This document shows, one piece after another, positions 26,661-35,294 of a DNA stretch of 64,000 bases. Position 1 is the first letter of the stretch. Every line of letters starts with the position of its first letter. The stretch spans positions 248,001 to 312,000 of the forward strand of contig NZ_JUHG01000013.1 of assembly GCF_000799715.1 (NCBI RefSeq). The letters are read 5' to 3'. Under the pieces are notes generated by a model, which worked only from the letters and a program-made list of their open reading frames with translations, made no database searches and was not told where the DNA came from. Position numbers and translations under genes: made by a program. The stretch is from Martinezella rhizogenes (GTDB lineage Bacteria > Pseudomonadota > Alphaproteobacteria > Rhizobiales > Rhizobiaceae).

Positions 26661-27349
26661 ACACGACCGCCGTCAAGATACTCGTTGTCGATGACGAGCC
26701 GCCGATCCGCAAATTGCTGCGTGTCGGCTTGAGCGCCCAGGGCTATCTGGTCAATGAGGCCCCGAATGCAGCAGCAGCAAAACTGTCGGTGGAAGAAGAT
26801 CGGCCCGACCTGATCATTCTCGACCTCGGCCTACCCGACAAGCCCGGCCATGACCTGCTACAGGAATGGCGCGAGGACGGATTGGAAATCCCCGTCGTCA
26901 TTCTCTCGAGCCGAACCGACGAAGCCGGCATCGTCAAAGCGTTGGAAACAGGCGCCGACGATTACGTCACCAAGCCTTTCGGCGTGAATGAACTCGCCGC
27001 GCGCATCCGCGTCGCACTGCGCCACCGCCTGCAGCAGCAGGGCGAAAAGGCGATCTTCCAGACAGGCGGCCTGTCGCTGGATCTCGTCAAGCGCATCGTC
27101 AAGGTCGACGGCAAGGAGGTAAAGCTCTCGCCGAAGGAATACGATATCCTTCGGGTGCTGGCGCAGCATGCCGGCAAGGTGCTGACGCATCAGTTCCTGT
27201 TGAAGCAGGTCTGGGGACCGGCGGCGGACGTGCAGTACCTACGTGTCTATGTTCGCCAACTCCGCCAGAAGATCGAACAGATTCCGGATCAACCGCAATA
27301 CATCACCACCGAGACCGGCGTCGGCTACCGCCTGCGTGAGCCGGAATGA
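26657..27349 (+). CDS. kdpE: KdpE, OmpR-family response regulator
   Basis: 230 residues. The receiver domain has VVDDEPPIRK, the phospho-acceptor Asp in LIILDLGLPDKPG, ILSSR and KPF; the C-terminal OmpR winged helix is VKLSPKEYDILRVLAQHAGKVLTHQFLLKQVWG and YVRQLRQKIE. It activates kdpFABC. The ATGA overlap with kdpD shows coupled translation. Confidence 0.97.
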   Translation: MNTTAVKILVVDDEPPIRKLLRVGLSAQGYLVNEAPNAAAAKLSVEEDRPDLIILDLGLPDKPGHDLLQEWREDGLEIPVVILSSRTDEAGIVKALETGADDYVTKPFGVNELAARIRVALRHRLQQQGEKAIFQTGGLSLDLVKRIVKVDGKEVKLSPKEYDILRVLAQHAGKVLTHQFLLKQVWGPAADVQYLRVYVRQLRQKIEQIPDQPQYITTETGVGYRLREPE

Positions 27350-27449
27350 AGCTGTGATCCCTTGGCTGCGTGCGAAACAGCGCCTCGTCGCAAAGACCGA
27401 CGAGGCCAAGTCATGTCCAATTTATCGATGTCCGAGCGTGAGAGTGACC

Positions 27450-27902
27450 ATGGACCTTTCCACCATCATCCTGCCCGAACATGTTTTCGTCGGCCTTTCG
27501 GCGCCGACAAAGTGGCGGGCGCTGCAGCTTCTTTCGTCGAAGGCCGCCCATTGCCTCGGTCTCGATGAGGGCTCAGTCCTGCAGGCATTGGAGGGACGGG
27601 AAAATCTGGGAACGACCGGGATTGGCAACGGCATAGCCGTTCCGCATGCGGCAATCGCCGGAATGACGCGGCCGCGCGGATTGATGGTGCGTTTCGGCCA
27701 GCCTGTCGACTTCCAGGCAATCGACGATGTGCCAACGGACCTGGCCTTCGTTCTGCTCTTTGGTGAAAACGGCCGCAGCGAATACCTGAATGTGCTCGCC
27801 GCCATCGCCAGACGGCTCAGAGCCGAAGGCGTGCTGCCGACCATGCGGCAGGCAAAAACCGCCGACGAACTCTACTCGGTTTTCATGTCCGACTCGATTT
27901 GA
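27450..27902 (+). CDS. PTS EIIA(Ntr)-type protein linked to kdp (PtsN paralogue)
   Basis: 150 residues of the PTS EIIA type-2 (mannitol/nitrogen) family. The phosphorylatable His lies in GIGNGIAVPHAAI, preceded by REN-LGTTG, as in PtsN. Known biology: in E. coli the unphosphorylated EIIA(Ntr) binds and stimulates KdpD, and PtsN proteins influence Kdp in rhizobia. A copy placed 100 nt after kdpE in the same orientation suggests a dedicated modulator of this KdpD/KdpE pair. The start at 27450 follows from homology; the ribosome site is weak. Confidence 0.85.
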   Translation: MDLSTIILPEHVFVGLSAPTKWRALQLLSSKAAHCLGLDEGSVLQALEGRENLGTTGIGNGIAVPHAAIAGMTRPRGLMVRFGQPVDFQAIDDVPTDLAFVLLFGENGRSEYLNVLAAIARRLRAEGVLPTMRQAKTADELYSVFMSDSI

Positions 27903-27936
27903 TAGGATGCTAACCGCCGGCTGCAGCCAAGGCACG

Positions 27937-27956
27937 GGAATGTGATTTCACATTCC
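27937..27956. promoter_or_regulatory. 20-bp perfect palindrome upstream of the sulfate transporter operon
   Basis: GGAATGTGA, TT, TCACATTCC. As DNA it is a perfect 9-bp inverted repeat, typical of a dimeric repressor or activator. As RNA it would make an 8-bp hairpin followed by TTGATTAT, so it could also terminate the kdp-ptsN transcript. A possible promoter (TTGATT 27957-27962; TAGCTA/TATACG near 27979-27988) begins right at its edge, which favours the operator reading. Confidence 0.55.
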
Positions 27957-28005
27957 TTGATTATATGGGATTCCGTTCTAGCTATACGCGCCAAACGGGA
28001 ACAAT

Positions 28006-28053
28006 CTTCGTTACTTTATACGACCAAGTTGATAGGGTTTAGTAACAACGAAG
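28006..28053 (+). promoter_or_regulatory. Leader stem next to the sbp ribosome binding site
   Basis: CTTCGTTACT (28006-28015) can pair with AGTAA (28041-28045) and CGAAG (28049-28053), leaving a CAA bulge. The 3' arm abuts and partly covers the ribosome site AAGGAGG (28051-28057) of the sulfate-binding-protein gene. If formed, it would reduce ribosome access. This is a structure prediction by eye. Confidence 0.35.
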
Positions 28054-28063
28054 GAGGTCACCC

Positions 28064-29095
28064 ATGCAGACGATAAAGCTTTCCCGGCTTCTCGCCACCG
28101 CAGTTCTCATTGGCAGTTTCTCGCTGGCTGGCGCCGTGGCGCCGACATGGGCAGCAGACAAGACGCTTCTCAATGTGTCCTACGATCCGACCCGCGAGCT
28201 GTACAAGGACTTCAACACAGCCTTCGCCGCCAAGTGGAAGAAGGACACGGGTGAAACCATCAATATCAAGGCGTCGCATGGTGGTTCGGGCGCGCAGGCC
28301 CGATCTGTCATCGACGGCCTTGATGCCGATGTCGTGACGCTGGCACTCGAGGGCGACATCGACGCCATCGCCAAGGCTACGAAAAAGATCCCGGCCGACT
28401 GGAAGACCAAGTTCCCGAACAACAGCGTTCCCTATACGTCGACCATCGTCTTCCTGGTGCGCAAGGGCAATCCCAAGGGCATCAAGGACTGGTCGGATCT
28501 GGTCAAGGACGGCGTCGAAGTCATCACGCCGAACCCGAAGACCTCGGGTGGTGCCCGCTGGAACATTCTGGCGGCCTGGGCATGGGCCAAGCAGGCAAAT
28601 GGCGGTGATGACGCCAAGGCGCAGGACTATGTCGCCCAGCTTCTGAAGCATGTGCCGGTGCTTGATACCGGTGCCCGTGGCGCGACCACGACCTTCGTCC
28701 AGCGCGGTCTCGGCGACGTTCTGCTCGCCTGGGAAAACGAGGCCTATCTGTCGCTCGAAGAACTCGGCCCGGATCAGTTCGAGATCGTAACGCCCACCGT
28801 TTCGATCCGCGCCGACCCGCCGGTGGCCGTCGTCGATGGCAATGTCGATGCCAAGGGCACCCGCAAGGAGGCCGAGGCTTACCTCAACTACCTCTATTCC
28901 GACGAAGGACAGAAGATCGCGGCCAAGCATTACTACCGGCCGATCAAGCCGGAAGCCGCCGATCCCAAGGATATTGCCCGGTTCCCAGCATTGAAGCTTG
29001 CAACCATTGACGATTTCGGTGGATGGTCTCAAGCTCAGCCGAAGTTCTTCGCCGATGGCGGTGTCTTCGACCAGATTTACAAGCCGGGACAATAA
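28064..29095 (+). CDS. sbp: Sulfate/thiosulfate ABC transporter substrate-binding protein
   Basis: 343 residues with a Sec signal peptide ([22 protein letters not shown]). The family hallmarks are [71 protein letters not shown], and a C-terminal [19 protein letters not shown]. It binds sulfate in the periplasm for CysTWA. A very strong ribosome site GAAGGAGG precedes it. It is the first gene of a four-gene operon. Confidence 0.95.
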   Translation: MQTIKLSRLLATAVLIGSFSLAGAVAPTWAADKTLLNVSYDPTRELYKDFNTAFAAKWKKDTGETINIKASHGGSGAQARSVIDGLDADVVTLALEGDIDAIAKATKKIPADWKTKFPNNSVPYTSTIVFLVRKGNPKGIKDWSDLVKDGVEVITPNPKTSGGARWNILAAWAWAKQANGGDDAKAQDYVAQLLKHVPVLDTGARGATTTFVQRGLGDVLLAWENEAYLSLEELGPDQFEIVTPTVSIRADPPVAVVDGNVDAKGTRKEAEAYLNYLYSDEGQKIAAKHYYRPIKPEAADPKDIARFPALKLATIDDFGGWSQAQPKFFADGGVFDQIYKPGQ

Positions 29096-29101
29096 TTCTG
29101 A

Positions 29102-29959
29102 ATGCATGCAATAACCCGCAAACGGTGGCGGTTTCGGCAGCCGAGTGTCATTCCGGGCTTCGGATTGGCGCTCGGCGTTACCTTGACTTGGCTCATCCTG
29201 ATCGTTCTCATCCCGCTGTCGGGATTGCTGTGGAAGAGCAGTTCTCTCGGCTGGTCTCAATTCTGGGCCATCGCACTTGATGTCCGTACACTCAATGCCT
29301 TGCGCATGAGCTTTGGCGGTGCCTTTATCGCGGCGGTGGTCAATGCCGTCTTCGGGCTAATCATAGCCTGGGTGCTGGTGCGCTACCGCTTTCCCGGCAA
29401 GCGCATCATCGACGCCATGGTCGACCTGCCCTTCGCGCTACCGACAGCAGTTGCCGGTATCGCGTTGACGACGCTTTATGCGCCGAACGGCTGGATCGGG
29501 CAGTTTCTGGCCCCACTGGGTATCAAGATCGCCTTCACACCCGTCGGCATCGTCATCGCGCTGATCTTCGTCGGCTTGCCCTTCGTGGTGCGCACGGCAC
29601 AGCCGGTCATGGAGGAGATCGACCGCGAGGTCGAAGAAGCAGCAGCAACACTTGGCGCAAGCCGTTTCCAGACGATCACCCGCGTCCTGCTGCCGGGCCT
29701 CGCGCCGGCGGCGCTCACCGGCTTTGCACTCGCTTTCGCGCGCGCTGCCGGCGAATACGGCTCGGTGATCTTCATTGCCGGCAACAGGCCCTATGTCTCC
29801 GAAATTGCGCCATTGCTGATCGTCATCCGTCTCGAGGAGTATAATTACGCCGCGGCCACGGCGATCGCGACGATGATGCTGATTATCTCCTTTATCATGT
29901 TGCTGGCCATCAATCTCATTCAATCCTGGAGCAGAGGGAGGTACGGCTATGGCGCATGA
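29102..29959 (+). CDS. cysT: CysT, sulfate ABC transporter permease
   Basis: 285 residues, about six membrane helices (GFGLALGVTLTWLILIVLIPL first). The sulfate-permease region is IIDAMVDLPFALPTAVAGIALTTLYAPNGWIG, and the EAA loop is EVEEAAATLGASRFQTITRVLLPGLAPAALTG. It pairs with CysW. It starts 7 nt after sbp and overlaps cysW by 11 nt. Confidence 0.94.
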   Translation: MHAITRKRWRFRQPSVIPGFGLALGVTLTWLILIVLIPLSGLLWKSSSLGWSQFWAIALDVRTLNALRMSFGGAFIAAVVNAVFGLIIAWVLVRYRFPGKRIIDAMVDLPFALPTAVAGIALTTLYAPNGWIGQFLAPLGIKIAFTPVGIVIALIFVGLPFVVRTAQPVMEEIDREVEEAAATLGASRFQTITRVLLPGLAPAALTGFALAFARAAGEYGSVIFIAGNRPYVSEIAPLLIVIRLEEYNYAAATAIATMMLIISFIMLLAINLIQSWSRGRYGYGA

Positions 29960-30821
29960 TGCCGTTCCCTCCCTCGACGCGGTTCATTCGGTCATTACCG
30001 AAAGCAGGCTCGCACGCTGGACTTTTGTGGCGATCTCGCTCGCCTTCCTGACGTTGATGGTGATGATGCCGCTGGCCGCCGTCTTCGTCGAAGCCTTCCG
30101 CAAGGGGGTCGAACAATTCTTCAGCTCCCTGGTGGACGAGGAGACGTTTGCGGCCATCCGGCTGTCGTTGATCGTCGCCGGCATCAGCGTGCCGCTCAAT
30201 CTGGTCTGCGGCGTTGCCGCCGCCTGGGCGATCGCCAAGTTCGAATTCAAGGGCAAGGCGTTCCTGACGACGTTGATCGACCTGCCGTTCTCCGTGTCGC
30301 CGGTTATTTCGGGCCTGGTCTTCGTACTGTTGTTCAGCTCCAACAGCGCTCTCGGCCCCTGGCTCCAGAGCCATGGCATCCAGATCCTGTTTGCGGTTCC
30401 GGGCCTGGTTCTGGCGACGATGTTCGTCACTTTCCCCTTTGTCGCCCGCGAATTGATCCCACTGATGCAGGAACAGGGAAATGCGGACGAAGAAGCGGCC
30501 CTGTCGCTCGGCGCCAATGGCTGGCAGACCTTCTGGCATGTGACACTGCCGAACATCAAATGGGGCCTGCTTTACGGCGTTCTGCTCTGTAACGCCCGCG
30601 CCATGGGAGAGTTTGGCGCCGTGTCGGTGGTTTCCGGCCATATCCGCGGCGAAACCAACACCATGCCGCTGCAGGTCGAAATTCTCTATAATGAATATAA
30701 TTTCTCAGGGGCCTTCGCGGTAGCCACGCTTCTCGCCCTGCTCGCCCTTGTCACACTTATACTGAAGACGCTGCTGGAAATGCGCTATAGCGAAGAGATC
30801 GCAGCCAGCCGGCGTCACTGA
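29949..30821 (+). CDS. cysW: CysW, sulfate ABC transporter permease
   Basis: 290 residues. Membrane segments follow the CysW pattern, with [22 protein letters not shown] and the EAA loop [31 protein letters not shown], then [37 protein letters not shown], a CysW signature. It forms the membrane channel with CysT. Confidence 0.94.
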   Translation: MAHDAVPSLDAVHSVITESRLARWTFVAISLAFLTLMVMMPLAAVFVEAFRKGVEQFFSSLVDEETFAAIRLSLIVAGISVPLNLVCGVAAAWAIAKFEFKGKAFLTTLIDLPFSVSPVISGLVFVLLFSSNSALGPWLQSHGIQILFAVPGLVLATMFVTFPFVARELIPLMQEQGNADEEAALSLGANGWQTFWHVTLPNIKWGLLYGVLLCNARAMGEFGAVSVVSGHIRGETNTMPLQVEILYNEYNFSGAFAVATLLALLALVTLILKTLLEMRYSEEIAASRRH

Positions 30822-30832
30822 AGGAATTGTTA

Positions 30833-31879
30833 ATGGAAGTTCGCGTTCAAAACCTCCGCAAGGAATTCGGTCGCTTTCCCGCGTTGCATGATGTCTCTCT
30901 GGATATCCGTTCTAGTGAACTGATCGCGCTGCTGGGTCCTTCCGGCTCGGGCAAGACGACGCTTTTGCGTTTGATTGCCGGATTGGAAGCGCCGACCGAG
31001 GGCCAGATCTTCTTCGGCGACGAAGACGCATCGCGGAAGACCGTGCAGCAGCGCAATATCGGCTTCGTGTTTCAGCAATATGCGTTGTTCCGCCATATGA
31101 CGGTGCTGGATAATATCGCCTTCGGCCTGAAGGTTCGCTCGCCGTCGCGCCGGCCTTCGCGCGCTGAAATCCATCACCGGGCCGTCGAATTGCTGGAACT
31201 GGTGCAGCTCAACGGCCTCGAAAAGCGTTATCCGGCGCAACTGTCCGGCGGCCAGCGGCAGCGCGTGGCGCTTGCCCGCGCCATGGCGGTCGAGCCGAAC
31301 GTGCTGCTTCTCGACGAACCATTCGGCGCCTTGGACGCTCAGGTGCGCAAGGATTTGCGCAAGTGGCTGCGCGAAATCCACGACCGCACCGGCCACACGA
31401 CCGTTTTCGTGACCCATGACCAAGAAGAAGCTCTGGAATTGGCCGACCGGGTCGTCGTGCTCAACAAGGGTGCGATCGAGCAGGTGGGGACGCCGGACGA
31501 GATCTACGACACGCCGAATTCACCCTTCGTCTACGGTTTCATCGGCCAGTCCAATCGCGTGAAGGTGCGCATCACCAATGGCGAGATCTGGTTCGAGGAG
31601 CGCCCGCTCGGACTGAGCGCGGCGCACGAGCCCGATGGCGAGGCCTATCTCTATTTCCGGCCGCACGATATCGAGCTTCATGTGGGTGACGGCGGATGTA
31701 TCGTCGGCCTGCTGACCTCCAGCCGCCGCGTTGCCGGCACCCGTCACATCGAAATAAATATTGGCGCGCAGCACGAGACCATCGAAATCGAGCTGCCGCC
31801 GGACAAGGCCGGCGCGCTCGACCGTAACCGCATCGCCTTCAAGCCAACACGCTGGAAGCTGTTCCGCAACGGCGGCTGA
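30833..31879 (+). CDS. cysA: CysA, sulfate ABC transporter ATP-binding protein
   Basis: 348 residues. Walker [11 protein letters not shown]-loop [14 protein letters not shown], signature [14 protein letters not shown], Walker [15 protein letters not shown], switch [12 protein letters not shown], and a C-terminal TOBE-like domain. The ATG at 30833 has the ribosome site AAGGAA; an in-frame TTG at 30827 is less likely. It is the last gene of the operon; a RIME repeat follows. Confidence 0.95.
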   Translation: MEVRVQNLRKEFGRFPALHDVSLDIRSSELIALLGPSGSGKTTLLRLIAGLEAPTEGQIFFGDEDASRKTVQQRNIGFVFQQYALFRHMTVLDNIAFGLKVRSPSRRPSRAEIHHRAVELLELVQLNGLEKRYPAQLSGGQRQRVALARAMAVEPNVLLLDEPFGALDAQVRKDLRKWLREIHDRTGHTTVFVTHDQEEALELADRVVVLNKGAIEQVGTPDEIYDTPNSPFVYGFIGQSNRVKVRITNGEIWFEERPLGLSAAHEPDGEAYLYFRPHDIELHVGDGGCIVGLLTSSRRVAGTRHIEINIGAQHETIEIELPPDKAGALDRNRIAFKPTRWKLFRNGG

Positions 31880-31886
31880 GATTTTC

Positions 31887-31984
31887 AGAGCAGTTCCGCG
31901 TTTCACGGAACGCCGAACTGCTCTATCTCATTGTATTTACGCAATTTCGGATGGTGGACCGCTACGCAATTTTCCTGGAATTGC
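31887..31984. repeat. RIME-like rhizobial intergenic mosaic element
   Basis: About 98 bp made of two imperfect palindromes. The first pairs AGAGCAGTTC (31887-31896) with GAACTGCTCT (31915-31924), with an inner GTTCCG/CGGAAC. The second pairs GCAATT (31941-31946) with AATTGC (31979-31984). The wording of both halves matches the RIME repeats scattered between genes in Rhizobium and Sinorhizobium, recognised from memory. It separates two convergent genes and may act as a terminator for both. Confidence 0.75.
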
Positions 31985-31991
31985 TTGTGCT

Positions 31992-32789
31992 TCAATCCTC
32001 CGGATGCCCCGCTGCCGCAAAGCCGCCGCCCTGATAGATGACGGCCGGATCGGTCGGGTCTTCCGGAGCGGCGTTTGCCAATATTTGCTCGCGCCAGGCC
32101 GCAGCACTGTCCTGCGGCTTCCAGCCGAGGAACGCGGCGTTGCGATTGTCCCACCATTGCTCGTCATTATTGGAGGCGCCGTAGACGATCGCGTGCCCCA
32201 GCCGAGGTGTCTCGAAGGCGCGGCCACAAAGCGCCAGGAAATCGCGAACGCTGAACCACGTCGCCAGCATGCGCGAATTGCGCGGCTCGAGAAAACACGA
32301 GCCGATCCGCACCGATAGCGTCTCCTGCCCAAACTTATCGAAATAGAGGCTTGCTACGGCTTCGCCATAGACTTTTGAGACGCCGTAGAGCGAATCCGGG
32401 CGCGTCGGCACTGTGCTGTCGATACGCTCGTCACGGCGGTAATAGCCGATCGTGTGGTTGGAACTGGCGAAAATGATGCGCGGCTTGCCGGCATGCCGGG
32501 CGGCTTCGTAGAGATTGTAAAGCCCGATGATATTGCCCTGCAGGATGAGGTCGAAGGCTTTTTCGGTGGAGACGCCGCCGAGATGGATGATGCCGTCGAC
32601 ACCCTGGACCAGCGCATCGACGCTGCCACGGTCGGCAAGATCGCAAGCAACGAAACGCTCGTTCGGGCGCAGATCGTCCACCGCGACAATGTCGGAGAGC
32701 ACGACATTCTCGGCAATCTGCGAAAGAAGCGGTCGCAGCGCTTGGCCAACACCTCCGGCGGCTCCGGTCATCAACACGGTCTTCAGCAT
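31992..32789 (-). CDS. udh: Uronate dehydrogenase
   Basis: 265 residues, the exact usual length. It is an extended short-chain dehydrogenase with the NAD motif TGAAGGVGQ, DGIIHLGGVSTEKAFDLILQGNIIGLYNLYEAAR, FASSNHTIGYYRRDERID, the catalytic YGVSK (Tyr and Lys), and GSCFLEPRNSRMLATWFS, closely following Agrobacterium Udh. It oxidises galacturonate or glucuronate to the aldaro-lactone using NAD+. Just upstream is a small remnant of what may be an enolase-superfamily enzyme, which is a usual partner in this pathway. Confidence 0.92.
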   Translation of the reverse strand: MLKTVLMTGAAGGVGQALRPLLSQIAENVVLSDIVAVDDLRPNERFVACDLADRGSVDALVQGVDGIIHLGGVSTEKAFDLILQGNIIGLYNLYEAARHAGKPRIIFASSNHTIGYYRRDERIDSTVPTRPDSLYGVSKVYGEAVASLYFDKFGQETLSVRIGSCFLEPRNSRMLATWFSVRDFLALCGRAFETPRLGHAIVYGASNNDEQWWDNRNAAFLGWKPQDSAAAWREQILANAAPEDPTDPAVIYQGGGFAAAGHPED

Positions 32790-32880
32790 GAATTTCCTCC
32801 CCTATGGATCTCGTCGAAGCGGAACCTATAAGATGGGCTTTCGCTCGTCACCAACTATCCGTATCGTCGGCGCCTGAAAT

Positions 32881-32952
32881 GTGAACGGCGTTGTCACCAT
32901 TACCAATGGTCCGGGCCTCGGCATCGAGATCAATCGCGATGCGCCGGAGTAA
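32881..32952 (+). pseudogene. Remnant of an enolase-superfamily (mandelate racemase/cycloisomerase-like) C-terminus
   Basis: A short plus-strand frame ending at TAA 32950-32952 reads NGVVTITNGPGLGIEINRDAPE. The GPGLGIEI(N/D) tail is typical of the C-terminus of mandelate racemase/muconate lactonising family proteins such as galactarolactone cycloisomerase. A stop at 32875-32877 cuts the frame and nothing upstream fits the family, so only a tail remains. Its position beside udh supports the idea of a lost aldarate-pathway gene. The match is short. Confidence 0.4.
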
Positions 32953-32973
32953 TATCGACTTAGGGATTGATGC

Positions 32974-33438
32974 ATGAACGCTGGAAAGCAGGCCTGTCGG
33001 CTTCGACCATCGATCACGGCTGACTACGATGCAATTGCCGAGGTCTGGCATAGCAGCGCAAGTTTATCCGGCGTTGGTCCTCTCGTCATGCCCACTAAAG
33101 CCGAGCTGCGAGAACGAGTTGAGCTAGAGTTTGCTGCGGGATGGAACGTGACAGTCGCCGTTCGCGCCAATGAGATTGTAGGCTTCGTTGCCATCGAGCC
33201 GAACAAAGCGGTTCTCGCCGAGCTATTTGTTCGACCCGCATCGATCGGAAGCGGCATCGGCTGGGCACTCCTTGCACATGCGATGACGGTCATGCCGCAA
33301 GGCTTCACGCTGATCACGCGGTCGTCAAACACGAGAGCCCGCAATTTCTATGAAAGAGCGGGATTCATTGCTCTTCGCCACGATAAGCATCCCAGAACGG
33401 GCGATCCGGTCATTTGCTATGGCTGGAACGCTCGTTGA
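32974..33438 (+). CDS. GNAT family N-acetyltransferase
   Basis: 154 residues. The GNAT acetyl-CoA site appears as LAELFVRPASIGSGIGWALLAHAM (motif A), followed by SSNTRARNFYERAGFIALRHD (motif B, with the usual N-A-FYE-GF pattern). The substrate cannot be told. It stands alone between udh and a minus-strand phosphatase. Confidence 0.85.
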   Translation: MNAGKQACRLRPSITADYDAIAEVWHSSASLSGVGPLVMPTKAELRERVELEFAAGWNVTVAVRANEIVGFVAIEPNKAVLAELFVRPASIGSGIGWALLAHAMTVMPQGFTLITRSSNTRARNFYERAGFIALRHDKHPRTGDPVICYGWNAR

Positions 33439-33488
33439 AAGGTAAATCTGTTTAAAACTCGATTTCGCGAGAGATTGGATAAGCTGGT

Positions 33489-34256
33489 TCAATTCCGTGG
33501 GATAGCAGGATCATCCCCCGCCTTCGGCACCACTGTCAGCTCAGAACCATAGGCTTCGCGCAATTCATCCTTTCCCGCCACGCGATCAACAGCCTTATGG
33601 AGCAGGGTCGACGTGTAACCTTCCGCGAGAGATCCCTCGATCAAGGTGACATCCGCATTTCCCGGATTGTCCGAGCGCTCGAACCAGTCGACGGAATGGT
33701 GCAGGAAATTCATTTCGAACGCCCTGTTGGTAACACCGTGGCCGACGATGATGACGTTGTCCCTCCCATGCTTGGCGTCGTGCATGACCGTCTGAAGGAA
33801 TAGGCGGACCCGCTGGGCCACATCCGCCCTGCTCTCACCATCCGGAGGCCGCGCATAGAACTTCCCGCTGTTATTGCGCAGCCTGGCCCATTTTTCGAAT
33901 TCCTCGGGAAACTTCCGTTTCTGCTCGGCATGGTCGTAGATCTCGGTGAAGAGACCGAAATCCTGTTCCCGTAACAAGTAGTCCTCGCGAACATCCTCGA
34001 CCAACGCGTTTGGCAAGGCTTCGAGCAGGGCATCCTTGCTCTGTCGCGTCCTAAGATAAGGCGAGTACCAGATGCTCTGTTTTCGTAATTCAGGAGCCGG
34101 CAGTCCCTTCAGATAGGACGCGATCACCCGTCCCGCCTCCAGCGCCTGCCGATAGCCCCACTGTGTCAATGGAACATTATGGTCACCGAATTGCCGGTAG
34201 GCCTGGTCGCTGATGTTACCCAGGGATTCGCCATGTCGAACAAGAAAGATACGCAT
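33489..34256 (-). CDS. Histidine phosphatase family protein
   Basis: 255 residues. The phosphohistidine site is the N-terminal FLVRHGESLGN, with the second catalytic His in IIVGHGVTNRAF and the supporting Arg in YSPYLRTRQS. This is the phosphoglycerate-mutase-like superfamily. The sequence (LTQWGYRQALEAG, LREQDFGLF) suggests a broad phosphatase, not a glycolytic mutase. Substrate unknown. Confidence 0.88.
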   Translation of the reverse strand: MRIFLVRHGESLGNISDQAYRQFGDHNVPLTQWGYRQALEAGRVIASYLKGLPAPELRKQSIWYSPYLRTRQSKDALLEALPNALVEDVREDYLLREQDFGLFTEIYDHAEQKRKFPEEFEKWARLRNNSGKFYARPPDGESRADVAQRVRLFLQTVMHDAKHGRDNVIIVGHGVTNRAFEMNFLHHSVDWFERSDNPGNADVTLIEGSLAEGYTSTLLHKAVDRVAGKDELREAYGSELTVVPKAGDDPAIPRN

Positions 34257-34333
34257 CAGCAGTCCGCATTGTCGGATAGGGATTCGAGGTCATCATGGAT
34301 GGGATGCGCATTGCGCGCAACGTACTTCCCGTT

Positions 34334-35173
34334 TCAGGCCGTTGCAGCGCGCGCCTCGGTTTCGGCGCGCAATGTCTCCAGGCTGACCACGGCCTTGATC
34401 GGCAGGTGATCCGAGGCCACACGCGCCAGGGGCGAGTCATGCACTTCGACGGTCGAGATCAAGCCGCTTCGGTTGGCCATGATGCGGTCGAGCGCCAAAA
34501 GCGGCAGCGTGGACGGAAAGCTCGGCACGGCCGGCGGCAGCGGGCCGAAAGCGGCCTGGAAAGTGTTGAGCGACGAGCGGTCGCCAAGCCGCCATTCGTT
34601 GAGATCACCGAGCAGGATGGTCGGCGTGTCGTTATCCCTACTCATCAGCTCGACGATCAGGCGCGCCTGCTGGGCGCGCGAGCGGAGCAGCAGCCCGAGA
34701 TGGGCGGCGATGATCCGGAGCACACCGCCGCGAGCCAGTTCGATTTCGGCAAGCAGCGCCCCGCGCGGCTCGAGCCCCGGCAGGCTGATCTGGTGCACAT
34801 CGCGCACCGTGCCCTGCTTGAACAGCACGACATTGCCGTGCCAGCCATGCGCCTTGGTGGCGCCCGCCACCGGCACGGGAATAAGTCCGGTCTCGCGCTC
34901 AAGCCGGCGCAGATCGAGCAAGCCAGTACGTTCGCCGAAGCGGGTGTCGGCCTCCTGCAGGCCGATGACATCAGCGTCGATCTCATGAATGACCCGGCTG
35001 ATCCGATCCGGATCGAAGCGGCGGTCGGCGCCGACGCATTTGTGGACATTGTAGGAAGCGATCAGCGTGCCTTCCGGACGCGCCCGGCCGCCAGTCTGCT
35101 TCACCCGCGATTTATTTCGGTTCTTCAGGGATTCGAAAATGCTTGTCCGGAGATTCTCGTTCTTTTTTCGCAT
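34334..35173 (-). CDS. Endonuclease/exonuclease/phosphatase family protein
   Basis: 279 residues of the EEP superfamily, with IASYNVHKCVG, VIGLQEAD (metal-binding Glu), HGWHGNVVLFK, IIAAHLGLLLRSRAQQ, LLGDLNEW (Asp-x-Asn) and the final SDHLPI (Asp-His pair). It lies directly downstream, on the same strand, of a cardiolipin synthase, an arrangement common in proteobacteria, so membrane phospholipid or signalling phosphodiesters are possible substrates. Confidence 0.85.
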   Translation of the reverse strand: MRKKNENLRTSIFESLKNRNKSRVKQTGGRARPEGTLIASYNVHKCVGADRRFDPDRISRVIHEIDADVIGLQEADTRFGERTGLLDLRRLERETGLIPVPVAGATKAHGWHGNVVLFKQGTVRDVHQISLPGLEPRGALLAEIELARGGVLRIIAAHLGLLLRSRAQQARLIVELMSRDNDTPTILLGDLNEWRLGDRSSLNTFQAAFGPLPPAVPSFPSTLPLLALDRIMANRSGLISTVEVHDSPLARVASDHLPIKAVVSLETLRAETEARAATA

Positions 35174-35294
35174 CTATCCGTTGGCCGTTTCCGTTCTCAA
35201 GGCCCCAAGCCGTTTCTCTGCGAGTATAAGAAGCGATTGCCGGGCTTGTCATGTGAAAACGCTTGCAACCGGAAACACAGCTACGTCATTTTCG

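Noticed and set aside
27937..27956. A CRP-type site reading of TGTGATTTCACA
   Set aside because: CRP sites need 6 nt between TGTGA and TCACA; here only 2 nt separate them.
32826..33017. Short minus-strand open frames between udh and the GNAT gene
   Set aside because: No ribosome site and no recognisable motif; the enolase-like tail on the plus strand explains part of the sequence better.
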